DNA of 64,000 bases from Atriophallophorus winterbourni. Its lineage: Eukaryota > Platyhelminthes > Trematoda > Plagiorchiida > Microphallidae. A program made the position numbers and the translations under genes. The stretch spans positions 1-64,000 of the forward strand of contig JACCGJ010000596.1 of NCBI GenBank assembly GCA_013407085.1, written 5' to 3'. Shown here piece after piece: positions 12,781 to 23,600 of this stretch (within the stretch, counting starts at the first letter, position 1; every line of letters starts with the position of its first letter). The notes under the pieces were generated by a model. That model worked only from the letters and a program-made list of their open reading frames with translations. It made no database searches and was not told the DNA's origin.

Positions 12781-12783
12781 CTC

Positions 12784-13110
12784 TCATGGTCTGGATTGTT
12801 TTGAGAAACAATTTCCGGCAACAAAGCAACCGTGTTCAGTGGGATTCAACGCCCATACCGACCGTCGGGCAACCAATTCCAAGGGTGTGACGGGCAGACA
12901 GCGGAATGGAGTTGCTCGACAGACGCGCGTCGACAGGGTTCTAATCATGTGGGCGTTGTCATAACAACGCTTCTGGTCTGTGCGTGGAGCAAAGACGACG
13001 ATGTTGCGCGCCACACACACGCCGCCCCGCAGGACGCCAAGGAGGCTATCGATCGGCAAAGCGCGGGTTGTTCACACGAACAGGCGTGCCATTGATTGTC
13101 ACAGGCAGCT
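12784..13110. other. CpG-rich patch, unidentified
   Basis: Markedly richer in GC and CpG than its surroundings, with frames open on both strands over the same stretch, which is expected from composition. No domain recognised. It could be a promoter-associated patch or a repeat of distinct composition. Confidence 0.3.
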
Positions 13111-13749
13111 GACAAATTCCGCGTGAAACGCCTTAGCCGAGTCGCGGAACAAAACATCGGCAATTCAGTGTCACCGCAAGAAGGATTTGGAGTTTTATGT
13201 ACGAAAGTCCACGTTTCATGAACATGGTCAATCTTATCAGTGTCACATTCAGTTTCATATTGAACACTCTGTATGCAGCAACGGGTAATTTTGGGTCTCC
13301 GTGACAAAGAAAAGGAAGAAAAAGTTTTTGAAGCCAAATCGGCGTCCGATGCTATTGTTTCATTTGTTATATTTCCATATTAGGCCGTTTTGCCAGTAGA
13401 GCCAGTACTTAACACTGGTTTCTGTAGCACGAAACGTCATATTGCTGGGTTGAGTGTAGTAGTTACTTCAGGTCAATTAAGGCCAAGCCACATATCCGGT
13501 CCTAGCGTCCGTTGAGTTTTTGCACAGGCTTCGAGGGTATTCAATCAATAATTAACCACGTGACTCCCCCATTTGTCGAGTACCCCCCGATTCATCCCTG
13601 AGGTCAACCGTCCCAACGTTAACCAAGTGCACAATACAAAAGAAAGCATGTGGACCAAACGCAGTTATTTGCACATGACAAAGAGCAAATCATTACACAT
13701 CCACAAACAGGAGGTTTGAGTGTTAGTGCAGAAAATGTGAGCACCATAA

Positions 13750-13965
13750 TGCATTGTTCAGTTTAAGCGCTTGACCCGGAATCACTCTGTGATATTGTAT
13801 TTGATCATTGTTGTCGTTGTAAGAACCCTATTCAACAGTGGCTTTCCAGTTTAACTCTGTTTACTTATTTTTCACTGTTTCAAGACACAATATTTATGGT
13901 CTCAACGTGATGACGGCAAACCGGTTGGGGAGTGTAAGTGCGGGGATGTAAGCACCACAACACAT
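13750..13965 (+). mobile_element. Penelope-like terminal repeat, degenerate
   Basis: Contains the AATCACTCTGTGAT-like segment, AACAGTGGCTTTCCAGTTTAACTCTG, TTCACTGTTTCAAG and a damaged hammerhead core (GTGATGACGGCAAAC near 13908), all in the same order as at 17500-17660 and 17695-17885. Confidence 0.55.
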
Positions 13966-15150
13966 CACACATCCCTCTTATGTAGACAAACTATTTTACC
14001 ACAACTCTGATCCAAACATGCTAATATCCTCTCCTTCCGAGAATGTTGCCGCTAGAACCGTTCTCAATCCGGTCGAAACCCCAATGAACGCGAGTTTGCG
14101 ATTGTTATCGCCGGCCATTTCGGCTCTTCCTGCTCTTGCGTTGTGCCAGAGTGTGGCAATTCAATGTTATTTACGGTATTTAATGGTTAAAGCAGCGTTG
14201 AGCTAAACAAAAATCACAAGATGTTGAAAAATAAAATGTTCGGCATATCATCCGAAGGCTCGCCATTTGCACTCGACGCTAATGTATTTCACACCTCCAT
14301 AACATGAGTACTTTTAGTTGAAATGATGCTAGACTGTCGCTCTTATTCTTCCAACCATTATTTCAACTCAATAGCTGTATAGCTTGGATACGGGTTAAGT
14401 ATAATTTCCGAACTGTGCAGCTGCGACGACATTCATTGTGAGTCGAATGTCACATTTGTGTTATTGCGCACCCTATCGACCTAACAGAATCAAACTTCGA
14501 ATGCTGTCTCACTTCTGAAACCTCATCTTCATCAGACTACTGTTAAAAGTATTGATATAAAATAAGAACCTCAGCAATATGAACGGCCTCAGCATGAACG
14601 CCTTTCTTCTGAGATTTCAGCCTGCGCCCTGTTATCAAGGTCCTTCGGGATTCTGTTATGGCTACATTACGGACTGAAATTAATTGGTTTGCTTTGCTTA
14701 ACTAAACTCATACTCGCCATCACAAGCTTATGTTTACAGCTATCGAATTGCCATTTAGGTACAGCATGTAAATTTCACCCCAGCAATTGTTCTGCATTCG
14801 AGAAAGGGGATTCACGCTCCAATCGATATTGGAACGAAATGCATAGATAAACGTACACTGAGAGATTAAGACATATACCTTGCGATTGAGAGATTTTTTA
14901 TATTCGAACTAGCTATGAATCTTAAAGTTGCTTATGACGTTGTGTCGAACCGAATGTTTAGTCATTAGGGATGGGGAGATAATTGTGTCCGAACACCGGA
15001 GGTCAAATCCGAGCGCTAGATCATGAATCACTCTGTGATTCTGTGTCTAAACATCGTGGTTCTTTATACGAACCCTATTTAACGTTGACTTCAAAGTCTT
15101 GCTCTGTAAATGCTGCGTATCATCTATTCCTTACATAACACTTACAGTCT
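13966..15150. other. Intergenic with a Penelope-like repeat fragment
   Basis: Only 15000-15115 is recognisable (AATCACTCTGTGATTCTGTG and GAACCCTATTTAACG shared with the repeat at 13750). The remainder shows nothing I recognise. Confidence 0.4.
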
Positions 15151-15159
15151 GGCACGCAA

Positions 15160-15800
15160 GATCTCTCCTTGAATACCATGGAAAAAACATTTGCGTCTGG
15201 ATGTCGTGTAACTTCAATCCAGGACACAATCTCCACATAGTTTATAAAAAGCATGCCATATATTGGGTCCGTTAAAAAGGAGTTTCAAGTCAGAAGCCAT
15301 ACCACTCATACTAAATACCTATGTGCGTCCTGTTATGGAATATTCTATCCAAGCTTAGGCACCATGGCTGCGGACATATATTGAACTCCTTGACAAGATT
15401 CAAAATCGCATATACAAGTTGGTCTCTTGTTAGAAGACATTGCCTTTCCAAAACGACGCGTACGGCTTGACCTTTTGCTTACCTTTCAAAATTATTCACA
15501 CCAGAAATCATTACATGATGCTTTTATTAAAGCCAGAGAATCGTAGTCGAACACACAAACATTCTCGATTGGTGATATCCACCGTAATTTTTCCTAGGTT
15601 ATAAACTATTTCAATTGGATCTCACATTCGGAAGAAATCATTCGCTCCTAAACTGTTGCGGATTTCACATACATATCAAACCATGCGCCATTTAGAGCAA
15701 TTCAAGCGCCTTACTGGTTTGAAAAGCAACAAGCTTAACAATAACCATAGGATGGTAAAAATTAAAACGAATAATCCAATAAAAATTCGTCTAATTTCGT
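15160..15800 (+). mobile_element. CR1-like LINE 3' fragment, decayed
   Basis: Broken translation has LNTYVRPVMEYSIQA, PWLRTYIELLDKIQNRIYKLV and HTRNH, matching the RT C-terminal region of CR1-type LINEs. The 3' part from about 15727 (AAGCTTAACAATAACC ... CCAATAAAAATTCG) recurs at 51849-51985, marking it as this family's 3' UTR. Confidence 0.7.
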
Positions 15801-16605
15801 TTTAAACTCACGCAAGCCAGTGGAGTGAGCAACGGTAGAAGCCAAACTGTCTCAAGTAAAACAGACACGGACATTATAAAAATACCTTCGACTGTTTAGG
15901 TGGGAATTGGGTGCCACCGGCATAGATTTATGGGTCCGATAATTCCTTGTACACTTTCGAGTGAATAGGACCTGTAGCTGTCCCTCTCAGGAGATTATAT
16001 AATTAACTAATTAACGTCGGATCACGTGTACTGCTGATGTGTGTCATCTACGTTCAAACCGAAGTGGGATTTGAGCTCGAGTGACCTGACATAATTAACA
16101 CCCGCGAACTGGAAAGACTTCTGTATACAGTCGGTTAGAACACTTTACGACGTTAATCATGATTTGACTCGATGCTTAACGGACAGAAGTGTCCTAAACC
16201 AAACCAGCCGACAAACGTATACTTGAGACGAGGCGTGTGCCATGAGCAGTGATCGACTGAACAAACACGAATGATCGATTCGGCTCTAATTTTGTAGAAT
16301 ATATTAGATGGCAATCTAGAAAGTGAACGGTGGTCAATATTGACTTGATTTTATTCTCTTTCGAGGATCTATCGAGGAAAGGTTCAGACTGCGGAATAAA
16401 AATAGCTTTATTTGGTCATTTTTTTATCAGAAAAATTCCACACAGGTTTTTGAATACCGATTAATCATTAGAGAAGGCACTCGAATTTTGTTGATGATAA
16501 AAAAGTGGATCAATGGCAGACAGCGTTGATGCAAGTGATTATTATGATTAGTACAGATGCCTCTTCTAATATCAGGATTTATTTGCTTCCGCGTTAAAAT
16601 AAAAT
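15801..16605. other. Intergenic, nothing recognised
   Basis: No convincing frames or repeats shared with the rest of the window. Confidence 0.4.
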
Positions 16606-16613
16606 AAACATAT

Positions 16614-17130
16614 TTGAAAATATTCGAGACCGATCAGAAGTCCATAATCATGAAAAGAAAGTCTGCCCTAGCTGAACACGTGCTAGACACTGGTCATAGC
16701 GTAGATCTTGATAACGTGGAAGTGATAAGACGGAGTGTGAAATCTTATAGGGAAAGACTTCACGCTGAGGTAGTTGAAATAACAAAGGCTGGGTGAATAA
16801 GGTGGATATCTCAACAATCTGGCGTTCGGTTCTGCAGCGGATAAGGATTAACGTGCATAACACCTAATGTGCACATGGATTACGTAAGCAGTGGGTCAGC
16901 GGACGCTGTTCACACCTGGACACAAAGTAAACAATTTAGGGATTAACACAGCACTTAGGGGTGTGATCGATTGTCTTGATATCGCCCGTCTATCTTAGAG
17001 AACTCAGGATTGCTCAAGAAAATACCATTTAAACCGGAACACTGTTCGTAACTAATACCCAATGGTCTGAAAAAGCTTTTGTGTTCAGAAGCGAAATGTT
17101 ACCAAAAAACTTGCTATAACCGATTCATTG
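16614..17130 (+). mobile_element. Penelope-like element C-terminal coding remnant and 3' region
   Basis: The open segment 16614-16796 encodes KSALAEHVLDTGHSVDL followed by VEVIRRSVKSYRERLHAEVVEI. This matches the GIY-YIG endonuclease end of Penelope-like retroelements (LAEH..ETGH and R..Y..R...E). The 3' region is shared with 9860-10270. It lies upstream of the hammerhead-like repeats at 17.6 kb, as expected for one element or nested copies. Confidence 0.65.
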
Positions 17131-17596
17131 TAAACTGAACATAGTTGCTCACTTTCCGATTAAAAACACGAGACAGTTTGCAATTAATCACAACAGAAAG
17201 TGGGATCAAACTCATGACCCTCGAAACGCGCAAAAAGTCTACACATTTATAATCGATCAATTTCCCCATATCCAATGGCCATACTATATATTATCTCCAA
17301 TTAAGAAATGTGACTACTCCCTATTCAACATTCGATAAAAAACTTCAGGTAGAAATTGGCGATGCTTAAACTTATATGGAGAAAGTTATACTATAATGCC
17401 ACTGTTAAATAGAGTTTGTACGGACGAAGAACGACGTTCAAATAAGGACCCACAGAGGGATTCTTGGTCACATCCACAGTAATTGAACTCCACAAACAAT
17501 TTCGTGGTTTGTCGTGCGAACCCAATTCAAAAATAGCACTCAATGATCACTTTGCTTTCCACATTACCACGGTTTCAAGAATCATTGAACCTAATC

Positions 17597-17650
17597 TTAG
17601 TGTCTCCACCTGATGACGGCAAACAGCCAGAAACAGGTAGTGGTGTGTAA
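17597..17650 (+). ncRNA. Hammerhead-ribozyme-like motif in Penelope-like repeat, second good copy
   Basis: Core CTGATGA (17610-17616) and GAA (17630-17632). Stem I inner helix CCAC/GTGG, stem II GGC/GCC, stem III A-C with G-T around an AG loop, then A at the cleavage site. Stem III is A-C/G-T here but A-T/G-T in the copy at 35-88, so pairing is kept despite a base change. The outer stem I is weakened by a C-to-G change. Confidence 0.58.
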
Positions 17651-17825
17651 GTGCGGGTGATGTGAGCAACACATTACTTTGTTCATCCATAAGCGCCTTG
17701 AGTGCTTGGCCAAGAATCACTTTGTGATTCCGTTTGAAAATCGTGGTTCGTTGTAACAGTGTCATTCAAGTATAACTTTGCTTACCACTTATTCACTGTT
17801 TCAAGGCTCACTGAACCTAATCTTA

Positions 17826-17880
17826 CTGTCTCAATCTGATAACGGCAAACAGCCAGAAACCGAAAGTCGAGTGCTAGGGA
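17826..17880 (+). ncRNA. Degenerate hammerhead-like motif
   Basis: Same layout but the core reads CTGATAA, losing an invariant G, and stem I inner pairing is disrupted (TCAAT in place of CCAC). Expected to be inactive. Confidence 0.35.
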
Positions 17881-17890
17881 TGTGAGCATT

Positions 17891-19729
17891 GCAAAACACT
17901 TTATAAGCAATGCTCAAAGAATATATAATAAGTTGACACTCAGTAAACGTAAACAATTAGAAAGCCCCACGTGTTATCTTAAACAAATAACTTAGACTTT
18001 AAGTAAACTTCCGATTTTCAGCAAATATACATATATACGAAATTAATAGGCGATTTTGATGAAAATACCATACATTACAACCTAGCAACACGTTGATTTT
18101 CATATCAAAATATCAGGGTATAATTGTTGGTCGATAAGTATGAAAATGATTGTTCAGTCGCAAGGTGGAAAACGTCATTTAAAAGTATTTTACTTTTCAA
18201 TGCTAGCGTAGCAAAACGAGTTTAGGTCTAAGCGCCACTTAGGTGGTCGATCCGCACTTTAAAGACACTCTTCTCCACTTGAGGACTTAACGAGTTGCCT
18301 GTTTACAAAGATAAAACGTAAACAAAATCGGGTATGTGTGCCTACGCTTTTGTAACATGATAACGCTAAGGTAGAGCAAGATAGACTCCTATCGACTTTC
18401 ATCGTGATAACTTAACAAAACTTTCTCAGTTCTTTATTTGAAAAGAGCACATGTGTCCGCAAACGCACTAATGATCCAGCGATATGCCATAAATGGTATC
18501 AATTTGTTGTTGTCCCACAAGGCCAGAGCATTCGATCCAACGCCCCCCTATTCGTGTCAAACTTTTATTACGTCATTCCCACCTTGAGGACAATCCCTCC
18601 GAATCACATCACGCATGTAATTGATCTTTTGGTCATTCGTGTAACGAACGATTGACCGATCTCTAGCGTTGTGGGATTCGAGGGTGGACGTGGTCTATGT
18701 CCTAGGGGTGAGAGTGATTTTGTCCTCAGGGTTCGAATCCGTAAGGTGAAAAACGTGTTGTGGCTTCGATAGACGAGACTTGGACCCCGCTACGACATTA
18801 CTTAAACTGAACACTGTTGAAACAACATGTTAGCTAGCCATCGCGAAATCACATGGTGGGTAACCCAGCATGATGAATACAAACGTTTCCTCTTTTAGGA
18901 TAGCTTACATCTTAAGCACAATTTAATAATCACGTATACCGAGAGGTCAATTCAATATTAAAATAAACAAACAATATCAATTCAAACACTTATGTTAAGC
19001 ATCCAAAAAGAAATATTTTGGCGTTCCCCTCATGTCTTTTGTTTACAATGCACTGCCAAGTTCGATTCGATCGCTTTCATCAGTTGGAGACCGAGTGGTT
19101 GACTACATGAACAATATAGTATAAGGAATCACCCGCAAGTAGTATGATTTATTTCCCGTAATTCCCAGTCAATACGCACCCCGAAAGATCAAATTAGACA
19201 CATAATATTTTCAATAAACATTTATGAACTTGGAAGCAGAGCACCGCGCTTCCATGTAATCAAATACTCCAGGTTGTTAGGCCTCAAATAACCCAAAGTC
19301 GCAGATAATCATCATCATCATCAGAGACAGCATTACACCGGTAGCCGGTACCGAATGCTTAACTGCCTTATAACCATGATCTAAACTCACTCCACTATTT
19401 GATCTGTGTCAACTTCATGTTGCTGTAATCGCATACAGTTTATAACATTCACTTGCGATTTTGAAACGAGCATTTCAGAAGCATAATAACTAAACCCCTT
19501 CAACGCTGGAGCATAAAGATTAAGTTTTGATTCTTAATTATTAGAACAACGACTCTGGTACCCTTCGGCATTTCGATTTCCGCTTCAAACATCCTTCTGC
19601 GAGTGTGAAGAAAGCAACGACTTATTAACCATTAACCACGTAAATAGTTTCACACAATCACAACACATGCTAAAATCAATGCGTACACAGAGCGAAATCC
19701 TCAACTGCCAGAAAAACAACAATATCGAC
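17891..19729. other. Intergenic with a tRNA-like box B and a TCA microsatellite
   Basis: A perfect box B-like GGGTTCGAATCC lies at 18729-18740 with a box A-like TGGTCTA upstream (18691). A short TCATCA run at about 19307-19322 precedes GACAGCATTACACCGGTAGCC. Related sequences follow TCATCATCATC at 24470 and 26990, suggesting a small dispersed repeat. No protein-coding gene seen. Confidence 0.4.
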
Positions 19730-20060
19730 AGCGTCATCACTACGTGGAGTACGTGTAGCAGCAAACACAAGCGACGACTACTACTACCGCGGCGACTGAT
19801 CGATTCCGACACGCGCTCTCTCACACGGTAGCGAGTTGGCAGACGTAAGAATAATGCGGGTCTAAACACACAAGACTGGCGTGATGCCGCGGATGCGCGC
19901 GCAAGTGAGCGAGACAATCCGACTGGGTCAGGTCTCGTATACCGACAGAAACTAACAGCAATAGCACGACGCGCAAACTGCACGTGGTCGTCGTTTGTGT
20001 GCATTCACAGCAGACGCGGTTGGAATGAAAAGGAGCGTTGAAGATTTGCGTACGCGCGTC
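19730..20060. promoter_or_regulatory. CpG-rich patch, possible promoter region
   Basis: Dense CpG and alternating purine-pyrimidine stretches (for example GATGCGCGCGCAAG) stand out from the AT-rich background. Frames open on the minus strand here have low protein-like quality. It lies downstream of the zinc-finger gene; a promoter for an unseen gene to the left is possible but unsupported by exons. Confidence 0.25.
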
Positions 20061-20409
20061 GTTCGGACACAACTCCATATAATCGATAATATAAACATTA
20101 ATGCGAAACGCGCCAAACACATCAAGCGCAATTGGCCCACGGAGCTACTTCCTGGAAGCGAAAATTACTGACCAGTTCAACGGTGAGGCATAAGTGGGAT
20201 TAATAATTTGGATATACCCTCATTACAATGGAAACAACACAAAAAAGACAAAACTTGATATCGAAATGTAATTATTCTGAAAAGGAACATTGGTCACAAT
20301 CGAAGTTAGCTCGATGTTAAGCATAAAACATTCAACGAATGAAAAATTTGTCGTAGAAAGTAGAATTGGACGAATGGAATGTAAACAGAAGATTCGATAA
20401 CAAACACAA

Positions 20410-20643
20410 CTAGCGAAACAGTAAGTCGGTTGGAACTGAACGATTGAAAACGTGTATTAAAAAACTAAGTGATAAGGCCAAGATAAGTACAAGCAGTGCA
20501 GCCATCAGAGGGACTGATGAACTCAAACCATCTGACCGAAATACTTGCGATAAAATATATACAATGCTGCCAAACATAAAGAAGAGGGTCAACAGAACTC
20601 GTGAAAAAGTAACTTGATCATGGTAGATGTGGCTGAAAGCACG
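20410..20643 (-). other. In-frame two-transmembrane extension after the zinc-finger gene stop codon
   Basis: Immediately after the TAG stop at 20646-20644 the same frame stays open for 77 codons to a TAG at 20412-20410. The encoded segment has two strongly hydrophobic stretches (about residues 16-35 and 44-66 of the extension). The TAG itself is preceded by TTT-like sequence and could act as a splice acceptor (TTTAG|CGT), which would make this an alternative phase-0 terminal exon. Stop readthrough or a sequence error are other options. It may also be plain 3' UTR. Confidence 0.4.
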
Positions 20644-23600
20644 CTAAATTGTAGTGGGACAAGGACGCTTTGATTTCAAAACCATAGAGCGACGGCTTCG
20701 AGAACCACTTATGACAATGTGAGGTGGTTTGGGAGGAGACCTGTCAATTTTAGGCGATTCTACATCATTCAAACCTGAAACCGAGGAATCCGATTTATCG
20801 GAATAAGTTGAGGAACAAAAAGCAACCGATTTGGGGATTGTAATAACAATCGGCGGGCGATCAGGAGGAGCGATGCCGTTGGGGAGGTGATTGTTTGTCA
20901 AATCCGTGTCTATTTCATTATGTTCATGGTCCGATGACGAATTCGGAAACGTATCCGAAGCAGACTTTTTGCGTTTGTTTGAAGGGGAGTGTACGGGCAT
21001 GGAATGACCTGAAGATCTTTGACGCCGCCGAAGGACTCTCGAGTTGTTATACAATTTTACAGCGGAATCGTGATCAACAGATCTGGACGATAAATTGAAG
21101 TTATCGTTTGAGGTTAATTCGGTAGGATCACATTGCAACGAGTAGTCTTCTCTGTTAAGTCGACTAGAATTCATTGCAACCGTCTTGAACCGTTCAGGAA
21201 TGTGCGCATGGACACCGAGAATGTGCTTTCGAACGTCGCCTAGCCCATGAATTGATGTTGTCAAGCAGGCACAACACACATAGATCCTTTGCGACTGAAC
21301 AGGTGAAATGGCAAGGTGAGCAATATAGACAGAATGCCGAGAATAGTAAACCATCCGGTCGTGCAACGTTTGTATAAACTCATCATTGCTCGGGAGAATA
21401 TTTCGTAAATGATTTTCGAACATGTTTACATTGTAATTTAAGCGAACAATTCGTTCAAGTGTCCAATTATCAGGTAGAGATAAAATATGCCTCCAAAAAT
21501 CGGCCTCGTCTGCTGTGAGGAGATGGCGGGGTGCATCAAGATCAAGACCTGAATGACGACCTGCAAACTGAAGATCCCGCTGGTGGTTGTTCCAAGCTTT
21601 AATTAAAGAATCAATGTCAGCGGAAAGTTCACTTCCGGGTACGATAGGAGATTTTACTTCAGACTCTGATTTGACAGATTCAAGATGCGGCGATTGAGGA
21701 GAGCAACGCGAGGCTTCAATAATGGGGAGTCGACTTTTCTGTTTCCGCACAGGTTCTAACCGACGATTCGATGATCTGACTGGATCGGGACCCTTGTAAT
21801 CGTCTACTTTGGACGGTGAACTATCACGGCACTGTTGCAGACGGTTGTTACGAATTTTATATTGTTCTGCTAGTGCCAATAAGGAAGAATCCGAGTATAA
21901 CCGGTAACCGGATTCTTTGGATATTCTGGAAGCTTGGCAGCACAGCGTGAGTAATTCCTGCGGAACTTTTGCGTGAACACCGAGAATGTGCCGTCGACAG
22001 TCGGCTAAACTTGCTGGACGGATTTCACTTTTATTATCTTCACGTACCACCTAAAAATAAAAAAAACTCATAAGAAATGGAAAATAATAACATACATACA
22101 GTGCAGTCTGTGCCTTATATCACATCTATCTATATATATATATATATATATATCAGAGAGAGCGATGAAGAGAGAAGCGAGGCCACTCAAAATGTGATAT
22201 AAGGCACAGACTGCACTTGGGCTGAAATAGTGTCAGTTTTTCCAGACCTGGTATGGTATGAGAGCACAAGCCTGATCCAGGCAGTGCCGCACAGTCAGAG
22301 ACTTACGTGGGCTAAGATACTGTCAGGTTGCCTAGGCCTAGACAGATATGAGGAAAGAAAAAAGAACAGGAAATGATAGTGAGACTCCAGCTTGTTTCAG
22401 CATGCAGCTCACTACCTGTGGCCAATCAATTTACCAAGGTGTTAGCCGCACAGCACAAAGTACTGCACGATTGCCCATCCGTACTTGGAAGACACATCCG
22501 TACTCAGACCTAGACTGATATGTAATGGATAATACTAATGACGATCGATGTAGCACAACTGGTAGTTTGTTTAGCGCGGCACATGCTTGTGTTAGGAAAA
22601 ACAGCACTAAGTATACGTATGATACAACACCAGAGGTTTATCAACTAGTTGATTTCCATACTCTGATCTACACGGAGTCCAAGCTGTAGTAGCACGGTGG
22701 CATCACTTGGTCAAGATAAGTCCAAATTGGGCATCCCATTAGGACATTCCAAAATCGTCGGAAACCTGTAGGGAAATTTATCGCGCAACCAAGCATATCT
22801 AGATGCTCATACGACATGTTTACATACTTTTGAAGACTTAGATAAAAATGCACTATTGAATTTTAATATAACTATCACAGACTTCACAAAAGTATGTGTG
22901 AAATCACAAGCCTGATACAGGTAAAGTGGCGCAAAGTCAGAGAGTGCACTTGGGCTGAGATATTATAAGGTCTAGATAGATATAAGAATGAAAATAGAAA
23001 TGGCATTAAGACTCCGGCGTGTTTCCACATATAACTATATACCCGTAGCGAATCAATCTAGCGTGGTTAGCTGCGCGGTTACACGTGGCGCAGACCTTAG
23101 AAAAGTATGGTGCTGTTCTAGGATTCGTTACATGGATGTGTAATCATGCCATACTTCCACTTTGCTCAGGAATTATGGTATGAAAGTTGCCGACCGAAAT
23201 GATCAGCATGATCGAAAATACTCGGGTTTCACCGCCAATATACTTCGATCACTTCTGTTTAGGCATTGGCAACCTGACGGTAATTAGCTTCATATATGGA
23301 CTAAGCTAACTTCCACAACAGAAGTAAGGACTGTTGCGAATGTTTTATAATACGAAAATGTAAGCATGAGGGATGATATATGTTGTAAGCAGGAAATCAC
23401 AAAGCCTGATGTAGGCAAAGTGCCACACAGTCAGAGAGTGCACATGGGCTGAGATATTGTCAGGTTACCCAGGTCTGGAGAGATATTAGAAACAGAAATG
23501 GCAATGAGAATGCGGTGTTTTCGCATACAGCTCATCAGCGGTGGCAAATCAATTTAGCACGGCGTTAGCCGTATAACAAGAAGTACTATACGATTGCAGA

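Larger units (their letters stand above)
17490..17890 (+). mobile_element. Two tandem Penelope-like terminal repeats
   Basis: Two copies of the same ~170-190 bp unit stand head to tail (about 17490-17665 and 17695-17890), each with the TTCACTGTTTCAAG-like segment, GAACCTAATCTTA.TGTCTC and the GGCAAACAGCCAGAAAC core. Tandem terminal repeats are a known feature of Penelope-like elements. Confidence 0.6.

Noticed and set aside
12784..13337. Overlapping frames on both strands up to 130 codons
   Set aside because: Lack of stops follows from high GC and CpG content; no family resemblance or splice signals.
14500..14545. CTGATGA on the minus strand as a possible hammerhead core
   Set aside because: Flanking sequence gives no stem II or stem I pairing.
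19585..20140. Minus-strand frames up to 139 codons
   Set aside because: Arg/Ser/Cys-rich translation typical of a CpG-rich patch read in arbitrary frames.
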